From Lysobacter enzymogenes (GTDB taxonomy: Bacteria > Pseudomonadota > Gammaproteobacteria > Xanthomonadales > Xanthomonadaceae), in the NCBI RefSeq assembly GCF_900106525.1, contig NZ_FNOG01000009.1:233742-297741 (forward strand): a stretch of DNA of 64,000 bases, given 5' to 3'. Below the pieces are notes generated by a model. The model was given only the letters and a program-made list of their open reading frames with translations. It was not told the origin of the DNA and ran no database searches. The position numbers were made by a program, and so were the translations under genes. Positions 42,159 to 50,498 of this stretch are shown here, piece by piece. The first letter of the stretch is position 1, and each line of letters begins with the position of its first letter.

Positions 42159-43991
42159 TCAGCGCCCCAGAACGCGGAGTTTGAACGAGGTCAGGTTGCC
42201 GGCCGATGCGGCGCCGGCGGCGAGCGGAATGTCGGCCACTTCCAAGGTCCAGTTGCCGGTGGCGTCTTCGTCGAGGAAGGCGTTGCTCGCGGCCAGATCG
42301 AGGGTGAACGCCGCGCCGCCGCTGGCCACGGCCATCGACGCCGGCACCACCACGCTGCGGGTTCCTTGCGGCGACACCAGGGCCACCGACAGCGGCAGCG
42401 GCGAGCTGGTCTGGTTCACCGGCGGCGCCGCGACGGCGTAGTCGGTGGTCAGGCCGATCTGCACGCTTTCGACCCGGCGGATGCCGGCGACCGGAATGCT
42501 CAGGCGCGCCGGCGCGGCGGCGTTGCCGATCGCCGCCGGCTGCGCCGCGCTGCGTTGCCAGCCGCTGTCGACCAGCGCCGCCAGCGACTTGAAGTTGTTG
42601 GCGCGGGTCACCGCCGCGGTGGCGTCGACCAGGCCGTAGCCGTACCAGTTGCTGAAGAAATAACCGGCGGCGTTACGCGTCCAGCCCGGCACCAGCACCG
42701 TGCCATCGGCCGCGGTGGCGGCGGGCTGATCCGGATGGATGCGGCGCGCGGTGGTGGCCAGGATGTACTTGACGTCGCGGTAGGTCAGCTTGGGATTGGC
42801 CTGCAGCATCAGCGCGACCACGCCGCTCACCGTCGGCGTCGCCGCGGAGGTGCCGTTCATCGCGCCGGTGTAGTTGCAGCTCGCGTCGATCGCCGAGCGC
42901 GAGCTGTCCAGGCGGTTCAAGCCGAGCCCGTTGGTGTTCAAGCCGATCGCGCAGCCGGCCAGGTCGGTGGTGACGATGGCCGGGTCGAACGCCTCGGGGC
43001 CGAGCACCTGGTCGATACGTTCAGGGGCGATGCCCTGGTCCAGCAATACCTGGCGCTGCACGCCCGACTCGCCGCCCAGTCCCGACACCCACAGCGCCGC
43101 GCCGGGCGTGGAGTAGCTGGCGCGGCGGCCGGCGGCGTTGACCGCGGCGATGGTCATCACGTTGAACAGGTTGTTGCGCGGATCCAGGAACGCCTGCATG
43201 CAGCCGACATTGCGCAGCTTGGTGTCGGCGTTGCATTTGACCGCGCCTTGGTCCTTGTTGACGCTGTTGAAGTCGTTGCCGGCGGCCTTGACATAGATCA
43301 TGCCCAGGCCGTTGCGCGTGGCCGACATTGGCCGCTCGAACGCGGCGATCTGGTTTTCCGAGAACGCGTCCGGCCACGGCCCCATGCCGCCCCAGCTGTT
43401 GTTGGAGACCTGCACGTCCTTGGACTCCGCGCCGTCCCACCAGGCGTAGCGGATGTTGGCGTCGGTGGCCTGGTCGTTGCGCGAGAACGAGCCGAACGGG
43501 CCCAAGTCCAGGAAGAACGTGGTCACCAGGAAGTTGAACCCGCGCAGCTTGGCCGCGGGCGCCACGCCGCGCACGCCGATGCCGTTCCAGCCGACCGCGC
43601 CGATGATGCCGCTGACCGCGGTGCCGTGGCCGTCCTGGCCGAAGCTGTTGGGGCCGGTGTCGTGCTCGCCGCGGGTGGCGGTGACGAAGAAGTTCTTGGA
43701 GCCGTTGGGCACCACGTTGGCGGCCAGATCCGGATGATCGATCTCCAGCCCGTCGTCGAGCACGCCGATCACCACGCCCTTGCCGCGGATGTTGTAGTCG
43801 TGCAGGTCATCGATGCCCAGATCGACGCTGGATACGGGCTTGGTGTCGCCCAGCACGCTCTGACCGTAGTTCATGAGGTGCCACTGATAGCGATACAGCG
43901 GGTCGTTCTGCTGCGCCTGCGCCGCGCCGGCCGCGAGGGCGAGCAAAGTCGCCACGCTGAGGACCGTCCTTTTGCCGATGTGTCGATGCAT
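42159..43991 (-). CDS. Secreted kexin-like S8 serine protease 2 with P domain, no own prodomain
   Basis: The 610-residue paralogue of protease 1 starts at ATG 43991 (AGGAG upstream). After the signal peptide the mature protein begins QQNDPLYRYQWHLMNYGQS. The triad is D79 (VLDDGLEIDHPDL), H122 (DGHGTAVSG) and S382 (NGTSAATPTVSG). A loop at 100-115 and another near 155-175 (LVTTFFLDLGPFGSFSRN) are longer than in protease 1, so specificity may differ. A P domain closes the chain (ADIPLAAGAASAGNLTSFKLRVLG). It heads the four-gene protease-partner-protease-partner run. Confidence 0.93.
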   Translation of the reverse strand: MHRHIGKRTVLSVATLLALAAGAAQAQQNDPLYRYQWHLMNYGQSVLGDTKPVSSVDLGIDDLHDYNIRGKGVVIGVLDDGLEIDHPDLAANVVPNGSKNFFVTATRGEHDTGPNSFGQDGHGTAVSGIIGAVGWNGIGVRGVAPAAKLRGFNFLVTTFFLDLGPFGSFSRNDQATDANIRYAWWDGAESKDVQVSNNSWGGMGPWPDAFSENQIAAFERPMSATRNGLGMIYVKAAGNDFNSVNKDQGAVKCNADTKLRNVGCMQAFLDPRNNLFNVMTIAAVNAAGRRASYSTPGAALWVSGLGGESGVQRQVLLDQGIAPERIDQVLGPEAFDPAIVTTDLAGCAIGLNTNGLGLNRLDSSRSAIDASCNYTGAMNGTSAATPTVSGVVALMLQANPKLTYRDVKYILATTARRIHPDQPAATAADGTVLVPGWTRNAAGYFFSNWYGYGLVDATAAVTRANNFKSLAALVDSGWQRSAAQPAAIGNAAAPARLSIPVAGIRRVESVQIGLTTDYAVAAPPVNQTSSPLPLSVALVSPQGTRSVVVPASMAVASGGAAFTLDLAASNAFLDEDATGNWTLEVADIPLAAGAASAGNLTSFKLRVLGR

Positions 43992-44088
43992 ACCGCCGAC
44001 TCCTGAAGTTCTTCGGGCATGCCGCGCCCGACGCGGCCGGAGCGCTCGCTCCGGCCGACGCGGGCCGCACGCACGTTGGGGGATGGGT

Positions 44089-44625
44089 TTACTGGTAGAT
44101 CATGGTGAAGGTGACGCTGCTGTTGGCCGAGCCGGCCGTCGCCGCGCCGGTGGCCACGTACTGCGCGTAGTAGCGCAGCGCCGCGCCGCCGCCTTCCACC
44201 GCGACCGACTGGGTGTTCTGCAGGCCCAGCGGATTGCCGAGCAGCACCTGCGAGTGGTCGGCGTTGAGCAACTGCAGCTGGACGTTGCCGGCGATGCCGG
44301 TGCCGCCCTGCAGGGTCAGGTTGTTGCTGCTGGTGTCGATGGTCGGGCCCGGCTCGAAGAAGGTCTGGACCTGGGCGACGGTGGCGCCGCAATCGGCGAC
44401 GCGGATGAAGAACGGCGTGCGCCCGGCGGTCTGGCCCGACGCCGACAGCGCCGACACCGCGACCGCGGGCAGCTTGACCCGGATGTCGGCCGGGGTCGGA
44501 CCGTTGGTGAGTACGCAGGTCGGCGCGATCACCGAACCTTCGAAGTGGACGGTGCCGTCGGCGGCGAGGGCGAGGCCGGGGGCGGCCAGGGCGACGGCGA
44601 ACAGCAAGGCGGAAACTCGCTTCAT
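44089..44625 (-). CDS. Type 1 fimbrial (chaperone-usher) pilin-like protein
   Basis: The 178-residue protein has a signal peptide (ALLFAVALAAPGLALA) and the usual chaperone-usher subunit layout: GTVHFEGSVIAPTCVL, a conserved disulfide pair (PTC and ADCGAT), a GIAGNVQLQLLNADHS strand and the C-terminal beta-zipper motif ending VTFTMIYQ. No usher or chaperone gene lies in the window, so it is an orphan subunit here. It is 97 bp upstream of the S8 protease 2 start on the same strand and may be co-transcribed. Confidence 0.88.
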   Translation of the reverse strand: MKRVSALLFAVALAAPGLALAADGTVHFEGSVIAPTCVLTNGPTPADIRVKLPAVAVSALSASGQTAGRTPFFIRVADCGATVAQVQTFFEPGPTIDTSSNNLTLQGGTGIAGNVQLQLLNADHSQVLLGNPLGLQNTQSVAVEGGGAALRYYAQYVATGAATAGSANSSVTFTMIYQ

Positions 44626-45006
44626 TCGTATGCTCCGAAACGTAAGGTGAGCGCCGCGCCGCGAACCGCCGCGGGCCGTGGCGCGCCGGTTGCGGCGCGC
44701 CCGGGCGCTGCATGCAGCTGCGTGCGAGGCGAAGGAGGTTCGCGCGGTGCGCGAGCCATCGCTAACTCAAACGCGCCGATCGCGCGGTGTCCCTACGCAT
44801 CGCGCGCAAATGTAGTCCGGGTAACATTTGCGCTCTTGCGCGGGCGGCGCATGCGAGCGCGCGCTGCGCGGCGGCAGCGGCGATAGCTCGATCGGCCTGT
44901 GCGGCGGCGCCGCAGGCGATGAATAGCGACCTTGGATTCGCGTGCGCGCCGGCAGCGTTGCACGGCGCAGCGTCGCGCCGGCGGTGCCGGGCGCATGCGC
45001 GGGGCG
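44626..45006. other. Intergenic region
   Basis: No gene is supported. The sequence is very GC-rich with many GCGC runs; open frames give Arg/Ala-rich products without features. The pilin promoter should lie near 44640-44700. Confidence 0.4.
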
Positions 45007-45363
45007 CTAAGGCTCGTCGCGCGCCGGCTCCGCGGAACGCTGCTTGCGCCGCTTGCTGGCGCGCCGGTGCTCGCCCACGCGCCGCTGCAACGCGCCGGAC
45101 AGCTCCGGGCTCGGTTCCAGCGCGGCGATCACCCGATCCCACACGCCGTCCTCGCTCCAACGATGGAAGCGCACATACACCGTGCGCCAGCTTCCGTTCG
45201 GCGATTTCAGTTCGCGCCAGCGCATGTCGCCGGTCGCCACCTGCAGCACCTCTTCGACGAAGCGCTTGTAGCGCGCGGCATTGCGATCCGCGCGCCGCCG
45301 CAAGGTCGGCGGCAGCCGGTCGGCGATCCGCTGCCACTGCCACAGGCTCAGTTCTATCCGCAT
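45007..45363 (-). CDS. Second stand-alone DUF4096-like protein
   Basis: The 118-residue protein starts at ATG 45363 (GAGG upstream). It keeps the IS5-transposase N-terminal pattern: LSLWQWQRIADRLPP, a helix KRFVEEVLQVATGDMRWREL, then NGSWRTVYVRFHRWSEDGVWDRVIAAL, and a basic C-terminus (RRVGEHRRASKRRKQR). No DDE domain or terminal repeats are adjacent. It is the paralogue of the gene at 38588, and the two flank the protease/pilin block on the same strand. Confidence 0.75.
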   Translation of the reverse strand: MRIELSLWQWQRIADRLPPTLRRRADRNAARYKRFVEEVLQVATGDMRWRELKSPNGSWRTVYVRFHRWSEDGVWDRVIAALEPSPELSGALQRRVGEHRRASKRRKQRSAEPARDEP

Positions 45364-45935
45364 CGCGCTGTCCTCATGTCCTCCCCGCGCCCGCGGGCTC
45401 GCCGCGGGCGCTGCTTCCGCGCTGCGGCTGCAGCGTCCGACGGATGCGTTCGCGCGGCCGACGGCGCGCACGCGCACGCGGCGGCGTCCTCGTGGACACC
45501 GCGCGCGGATTCGCGCTCTCCCCGCTGATCGCTGCCCGCGGATCGCCGGATGCGTGCGTCGTCGAATCCGCGATTCGCCGGATCTGCGCATCGCCGGAGC
45601 CGCGCACGCCGCGCCGATACCGCTGCGCCTGGGCGCTCGGCCGATTATCGAGTCACAAAAAATGCGTGTCCGTTTACTAACAAAAACGCTGTTTTCGCTC
45701 GTCACCCCACCATCGCCTGCCGCTTTCGTTCATCTGCGAATATGAATTCGCTCAACATCGCGACGATTCGGCAATGCGGCGCGCGGGCCGCTGCGCTGCG
45801 AACGCTGGCGTCGGATCGCCGAAGCGCACGAGCGTTCGCGGGCCGCGATCCGCAGCCCAGAGCGGCAAGGCAAAGCGATGGCGATGAAATGGCGCCGCGC
45901 GCGACGCGGCGGCGCGCGTTGCCGGCGGGGCCGGC
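45364..45935. other. 570-bp intergenic region
   Basis: I see no gene. A patch of higher A+T at 45650-45745 (CACAAAAAATGCG, ACTAACAAAAACGCTGTTTTCG) stands out and may be a promoter for the DUF4096-like gene; the rest is GC-rich and featureless. Confidence 0.4.
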
Positions 45936-46250
45936 TCAGCCGCAGTCGACGCCGGTCACCACGTTGGCGGCGTCGACGCGCACGTTGAGGCGGTCGTCGC
46001 GCTGGTCGTTGCTGAAGGTGTTGTCCGGCGCGACCACGCGCCACAGGCCGGCGCCGCTTTGCTTGAACAGCTTGCGGCCGGCGGCTTCGTCCAGCGGCTT
46101 GCCGACCGCCCAGCCCAGCGCGCTGGCGTCGCAGCGGCCGCCGAGGTCGGGACGCGACGGCGCCTGCGAGCAGGCGGCGGCCAGCGCGCAGGCGCAGACC
46201 AACAACATCGGCGCGGCGCGGGACGTGAGCGTCTTGCGATCTGCGTTCAT
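45936..46250 (-). CDS. Lipoprotein with peptidase inhibitor I78 domain
   Basis: The 104-residue protein starts at ATG 46250. The signal peptide ends in a lipobox ALAAAC, so it should be lipid-anchored. The mature part fits inhibitor family I78: ALGWAVGKPLDEAAGRKLF, SGAGLWRVVAPDN and the end DRLNVRVDAANVVTGVDCG, with C40 and the penultimate Cys able to pair. I78 proteins inhibit serine proteases such as elastase-like enzymes. Together with the two S8 proteases nearby, a self-protection role is plausible but unproven. Confidence 0.85.
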   Translation of the reverse strand: MNADRKTLTSRAAPMLLVCACALAAACSQAPSRPDLGGRCDASALGWAVGKPLDEAAGRKLFKQSGAGLWRVVAPDNTFSNDQRDDRLNVRVDAANVVTGVDCG

Positions 46251-46330
46251 CGTGGGGTCTCGGCGGGGAGGGCCAGTGCATGGTCCGCCCAAGCGCGGGA
46301 CTTGTCGACTGTGCGCCGGCGCCGGCAAGA

Positions 46331-46356
46331 ACGCCCCGCCCGTGCGGACGGGGCGT
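46331..46356 (-). terminator. Hairpin past the Cys-rich peptide gene
   Basis: ACGCCCCG...CGGGGCGT inverted repeat, 22 bp past the stop of the gene at 46378. No T-run; moderate support. Confidence 0.45.
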
Positions 46357-46377
46357 CGCAGTCGCGGCGATGCGCGA

Positions 46378-46590
46378 TCAGGGAATGATGCAGCCGCACT
46401 GCCGGTAGCAGCGCCCGTAAGTCGCATCGGTGTAGCAGCGATCGCCGCCGCCGCTGGCCACGCAGTTGGCGATGGCGTTGTCCTTGCAGGTTTCGAAACA
46501 CCGGCTGTTGCAGGCGGCGAACGCGACCGACGCGAAGCTCAGTCCGAACGCGAACGCGCACAGCGCCATCCAACGGGTGGTACGGGTCAT
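46378..46590 (-). CDS. Exported Cys-rich peptide (70 aa, 8 Cys)
   Basis: ATG at 46590 with GGAGA upstream. A signal peptide (MALCAFAFGLSFASVAFA) leaves about 45 residues with eight cysteines (ACNSRCFETCKDNAIANC, DRC, GRCYRQCGC). The opening CxxxCxxxC and closing CxxxCGC layout resembles the peptide at 29178. Four disulfides are likely. Function unknown. Confidence 0.75.
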   Translation of the reverse strand: MTRTTRWMALCAFAFGLSFASVAFAACNSRCFETCKDNAIANCVASGGGDRCYTDATYGRCYRQCGCIIP

Positions 46591-46913
46591 GACCTCTCTC
46601 CTTAGAGGCCCAGGACCGGGCCAGCGCACGCTAGCACCGCGCTCGCGGAGGGAATGAGACACCGCTTCGATGTTTCGCGCGGACGTACGTTCGCACTGTC
46701 GGTATTGCCAGCCTTTCGCGCGGCGCCGCGTTTGCCGCTGTCATTGCCGCGGGCCGATTGCGGCCACGGCGGCCGCGCGGATCCTGCGGCCGGTTCTTGC
46801 GCCGGCAGGCAGCCGCAACGGCCTTTTCGATGCCTTCCGTACGCGCTGCCACGCGCGGCGCCGCGGCGCCCGCCGCAGCCCGCGTTCGCGCGAAGCCGTC
46901 ACGCGCGCGAGCC
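46591..46913. other. Intergenic region
   Basis: No gene is supported; it must hold the promoter for the Cys-rich peptide. Frames on the plus strand are antisense filler. Confidence 0.4.
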
Positions 46914-48260
46914 TCAGCCCAGCGCGCGCGCCCCGCGGGTCGGATTGGCCTGTTCCGGCGCCTGTTCGGCCGTCGGTGCGGCCGGCGTCGGTGCGCGCGC
47001 GGCTTCGAGGCGATTGGCCTCGTCCCTGGCGCCGGCGACCATCGCCTGCGCCTCCGGGTGATTGCGCGCCGCGGCCATCGCGCCGGGTTGGCGCGCCATC
47101 AGGCCGTCGAGCAGCGCGTTGGTATCGCTGACGCTGGCGGTGCGCGGCAACGCCGCGTCGGAGCCGGGCGTAGGCTGCAGCGCGCTGTGGCCGGGCAGGC
47201 CACGCAGCGACGGCGGCTCGCTCAGGCCGCCGCGCGGCTCCGGCAGCGAACGGCGGCCGCCGCCGAAGATCGCTTCGATCGGAACGGTCAGCGTGGCGCG
47301 CCCGCCGACGCCGCCGGTGCGGGTGTCGTAATTGCCTTCCACGCCGAGGCGCACACCGTTGTTCGGATCGGTGTAGCCCGCGCCCGCGCGCAGATTGGCG
47401 CCCAGGCGCTGCTGCGCGTCGCGGCCGTAGTCGGCGCCGGCCGTGAGGTTCCAGTTGTTGCGCTGCAGCTCCAGGTTCGCGCCGAGGTTCCAGACCTGGC
47501 CGCCGGGCTGGATCGTGCCCTGCGCGCCCAGGCGCAGGCCGCTGCCGGGCTCCCCGAACGGGCCGGAAAACGAAGCGGTGCCGCCGACGCCTTGTGGGTT
47601 GAAGATCACCGCGCCGTTGGCGCGGATGCCGTCCGCGCCGCCGTTGTAGCCCGCGCCCACGCGCCCTTCGCCGGTGCCCAGGTTGTAGCTGCCGGTGCCG
47701 GTGATGGTGCGGTCGCCCTGCAGGCGCAGGTTCGCGTCGAGGCCGAACTGGCCGCCGGCCGGGGCGATGCTGCCGGTACCGGTGACCTGCAGGTTGTCCG
47801 CGTCCAGGCGCAGGAAGCCGGCCTGGGTGCGGGTCTGCGGATTGAGCGCGTAGCCCAGGGCCAGGCCGTTGCTGTCGTTGTGCTGGCGCAGGCCGAAGGC
47901 GAACGCGCCGGTGGCCTGGTCGCCGGCGAAGCCGAGCGAGGTGCCGCCGACCGCGGTGCCGATGAACAGGCGCTGCTCGGCCACGCCGGGCGTGGACAGG
48001 CTGCCGCCGAGCCGCAGCCCGGCGCCGTCCGGGCCGGTGAAGCTCTGGCGCTCGTTATAGGACTGGAACGGGCGGTTGGCGTCCCAGACGATGCCGGTGG
48101 ACGTGCCGCCGGGGCCGGGTGCGATCGGGCGCGCGCCCGAGACGGTGCCGAGCACCGGGCCGACGGTGGCGTCGACCGGGTCGGCGTCGGGCGCGGTCCG
48201 GTTGGCCGGCGGAGGCGCGGGCGGCGGGACGCGGTTGGGATCGCGGTTCGGATCACCCAT
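46914..48260 (-). CDS. Gly-rich beta-repeat protein without signal peptide (448 aa)
   Basis: ATG at 48260 has AAGGAG at ideal distance. Residues 60-330 consist of short alternating strands with Gly-Asn turns (GGTASFSGPFGEPGSGLRLG, LGANLELQRNNWNLTAGADY, RLGANLRAGAGYTDPNNGVR), the pattern of outer-membrane beta-barrels or beta-solenoids. Yet the N-terminus (MGDPNRDPNRVPPPAPPP) is Pro-rich and has no signal peptide. The C-terminal 110 residues are Ala/Pro-rich and helical. Export by another route, or a cytosolic beta-solenoid, would both be unusual. I know no named family. Confidence 0.8.
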   Translation of the reverse strand: MGDPNRDPNRVPPPAPPPANRTAPDADPVDATVGPVLGTVSGARPIAPGPGGTSTGIVWDANRPFQSYNERQSFTGPDGAGLRLGGSLSTPGVAEQRLFIGTAVGGTSLGFAGDQATGAFAFGLRQHNDSNGLALGYALNPQTRTQAGFLRLDADNLQVTGTGSIAPAGGQFGLDANLRLQGDRTITGTGSYNLGTGEGRVGAGYNGGADGIRANGAVIFNPQGVGGTASFSGPFGEPGSGLRLGAQGTIQPGGQVWNLGANLELQRNNWNLTAGADYGRDAQQRLGANLRAGAGYTDPNNGVRLGVEGNYDTRTGGVGGRATLTVPIEAIFGGGRRSLPEPRGGLSEPPSLRGLPGHSALQPTPGSDAALPRTASVSDTNALLDGLMARQPGAMAAARNHPEAQAMVAGARDEANRLEAARAPTPAAPTAEQAPEQANPTRGARALG

Positions 48261-48378
48261 GACACCACTCCTTAGCGTTCAGGCGAAGGCCGATTCTGGC
48301 ACCGCCGCGCATGCGGAATGTAAAGATTCCGCAGCCGGGCGCTCGGCGCCCGGCTGCGGCCGCGATCTGCGGCCGGCC

Positions 48379-48657
48379 TCAGTTCTGCTCGCCGCCGCCC
48401 GGCGGCGCGATCACGAAGCAACGGCCGCGATCGACCGTATAGCGCCCGTTCCACACGCCCCAGCCCGCGGGCTGCGGGTCGGCGCAGCCGCGGCTGATCA
48501 GTTGCATGCCGATCACCTCGCCGGCGGCGTCGGTGTAGGTGCGGATTTCCACGTACGGGCCGCCCGGCCCGGTCTGCGAGAACGCCGCGCCGGCCACTGC
48601 CAGCGAACACAGCGCCGCGACCGCGGCGAGCCTTGCCCTGCTACCCAACTTGCGCAT
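48379..48657 (-). CDS. Small exported protein, DUF6289-like (92 aa)
   Basis: ATG at 48657 with GGGAG. Signal peptide LAAVAALCSLAVAGAAFS, mature part of about 64 residues with YTDAAGEVIGMQLISRGCAD, GWGVWNGRYT and a second Cys (GRCFV). The pattern of an aromatic strand, G(x)I..., Cys, WG and a T/Y strand resembles DUF6289 proteins common in soil bacteria. The two cysteines probably pair. Function unknown. Confidence 0.7.
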   Translation of the reverse strand: MRKLGSRARLAAVAALCSLAVAGAAFSQTGPGGPYVEIRTYTDAAGEVIGMQLISRGCADPQPAGWGVWNGRYTVDRGRCFVIAPPGGGEQN

Positions 48658-48783
48658 GTCCTTCTCCCTGGAGGCGGCGCGCGCCGGGATGGCGCGCGGC
48701 CGCTGCGCTCCGCTCTAACCCCGGCGCGGGGCGCTGTCGAGGCGCGGGTTCGCGGACAGTGACGCGCTGCCGCTTACGGCCGC

Positions 48784-49149
48784 TCAGGGCCCCTTCGCCA
48801 GCCCGGCCGCCGGCGCCGGCGCGCGCCGCGGCGCGGCCACGCGCAGGCCGCGGTGGCGGCATACGTCGATGTCGGCGTACTCCAGCACGCGGCCGTCGGC
48901 GAGCGAGAAGCGCAGGTCGTAGCGGCAATCCGGGCCGGCCAGCTGGATCGTGGTCGCCGCGCCGCCGCCGGGCAGCGACGCCCCGATCGGCTTGTCGACG
49001 AACGCGGCCGCACCGGCCGGGGACGCGGCGACCGCGACGATGCTGTCGCCACCGCGGTTGCTCAGTTCGAAATAGCGCGCCTGGGCCTGCGCGGTGGAGG
49101 CGGCGGCCAACGCGGCGACAGCGAGGGCGGCGGTGCGGATCGCGGGCAT
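48784..49149 (-). CDS. Small periplasmic protein of unknown function (121 aa)
   Basis: ATG at 49149 with GGAG. Signal peptide (TAALAVAALAAASTAQA) then ARYFELSNRGGDSIVAVAAS, a Gly-rich loop and LAGPDCRYDLRFSLADGR...YADIDVCRHRGLRV with two cysteines. The pattern looks like a single beta-sandwich. It is divergent from the sensor kinase gene. Confidence 0.7.
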   Translation of the reverse strand: MPAIRTAALAVAALAAASTAQAQARYFELSNRGGDSIVAVAASPAGAAAFVDKPIGASLPGGGAATTIQLAGPDCRYDLRFSLADGRVLEYADIDVCRHRGLRVAAPRRAPAPAAGLAKGP

Positions 49150-49325
49150 GACGGTGCTCCGGAGTCGATGTGGGCGGGCCCGACCCGCGCGCGCGGACCG
49201 GTTCGCGCACATCCCAGCGCGGCGATGGCGCGCGCGGCCACGGCTGCGGGACGAATCGTCGCCGCGGCGGGACGGATCGTCGCCGCCGGCGCCTGCGCTT
49301 TGCCGCGCGCTTCGCCGCGCTTACG

Positions 49326-50498
49326 ATGCCGGCGAAGCGATTCCGGGCCGCGCCGATGCAGATCCAGTTGGGCGACACCTCCATCGGCCTGGGCCGCTAC
49401 CTGACCTTGTGGTCGGTGGTGGCGCTGGCCTTCGCCGTGCAGCACATGCTCTTCGACGCGGTGGTCGGCCCCGAGGTGTGGTCGCCGTTCGACTACCTGC
49501 GCTGGTCGCTGATCCAGTGGTTCACCTGGGCCGCGCTGGCGCCGTGGGTGTTCCGCTTGTCGGCGCGGCATCCGATCCGCCCGCCGCTGCGCCTGCGCGG
49601 GCTCGGCCGGCAGGCGTTGCTGAGCGTGGGCGTGACCGCGCTGGCGCTGGCGATCGGCTCGGCGGTATCGACCTTGTTCGAACCCAGCGGCTTCGCCCAG
49701 CAACTGGTGTATTTCGTCGGCCAGCACGCCGCCACCGGCCTGCTGACCTACTGGGCGTTGCTGGCGATCCAGCACTCGCTGCATTTTCGCGCCGAGCAAA
49801 GCCGGCGCGAGCTGGAAGCCAGCCGGCTCGCGCGCGAGCTGGCGCAGTCGCGCCTGCAGGTGCTCAAGACCCAGCTGCAGCCGCACTTCCTGTTCAACAC
49901 CCTGCACGCCATCGTGACCTTGCTCGACGAGGACCAGCGTTCGGCCGAAGACATGCTGCTGCGCCTGAGCGAGCTGCTGCGCGCGTTCCTGGAGGATTAC
50001 GACGGCCAGGAGATTTCGCTGCGGCGCGAGCTGGATTTGCTGGAGCTGTACCTGGGCATCCAGCGCAAGCGCTTCCAGGACCGTCTGGACGCGCGCATCT
50101 ACGCCGATCCCGAAGCGCTGGACTGCGCGGTGCCGAGCCTGCTGCTGCAGCCGCTGGTCGAGAACGCGATCCGCCACGGCATCGGCCGCCGGGTCGGCGC
50201 CGACCGGGTCGAGATCGAATGCCGGCGCGAGGACGGCGAGCTGCGCATCGAAGTGCGCAACCACAACAGCGAACTGGTCCCGGGCGAAAGCGCGCAGGGC
50301 CACGGCATCGGCCTGTCCAACACCCGCCTGCGCCTGCGCGAGCTGTACGGCGAGCGGGCGCAACTGCGCCTGGACGCGCTGTGGCCGCAGGGCGTGGCCT
50401 GCCGCATCGCGCTGCCGGCGCGCGACATCGACGAAGAGGTTGAGATCGCCGACGGCGAAGCCGCGCCGCCCGCCGACGCCGGAGCCGCGCGCGCATGA
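49326..50498 (+). CDS. LytS-type sensor histidine kinase
   Basis: The protein (390 aa from ATG 49326; ATG 49356 is also possible, neither has a strong ribosome site) has four membrane helices in its first 150 residues and a coiled-coil linker (RRELEASRLARELAQSRLQ). The PF06580 His-kinase motif follows (LKTQLQPHFLFNTLHAIVTL, phospho-His in PHFLFN) and an ATPase domain with LLLQPLVENAIRHGIG and GHGIGLSNTRLRL. It overlaps the regulator gene by 4 bp. This is a two-component pair of the LytS/LytTR type; the signal is unknown. Confidence 0.93.
   Translation: MPAKRFRAAPMQIQLGDTSIGLGRYLTLWSVVALAFAVQHMLFDAVVGPEVWSPFDYLRWSLIQWFTWAALAPWVFRLSARHPIRPPLRLRGLGRQALLSVGVTALALAIGSAVSTLFEPSGFAQQLVYFVGQHAATGLLTYWALLAIQHSLHFRAEQSRRELEASRLARELAQSRLQVLKTQLQPHFLFNTLHAIVTLLDEDQRSAEDMLLRLSELLRAFLEDYDGQEISLRRELDLLELYLGIQRKRFQDRLDARIYADPEALDCAVPSLLLQPLVENAIRHGIGRRVGADRVEIECRREDGELRIEVRNHNSELVPGESAQGHGIGLSNTRLRLRELYGERAQLRLDALWPQGVACRIALPARDIDEEVEIADGEAAPPADAGAARA

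Noticed and set aside
39630-44006. Frames of 641 and 618 codons antisense to the S8 proteases
   Set aside because: Shadows of the proteases; the similarity between the two only mirrors the paralogy of the genes below.
46758-48275. 505-codon plus-strand frame opposite the Gly-rich protein
   Set aside because: Antisense shadow; the minus-strand gene has a perfect ribosome site.
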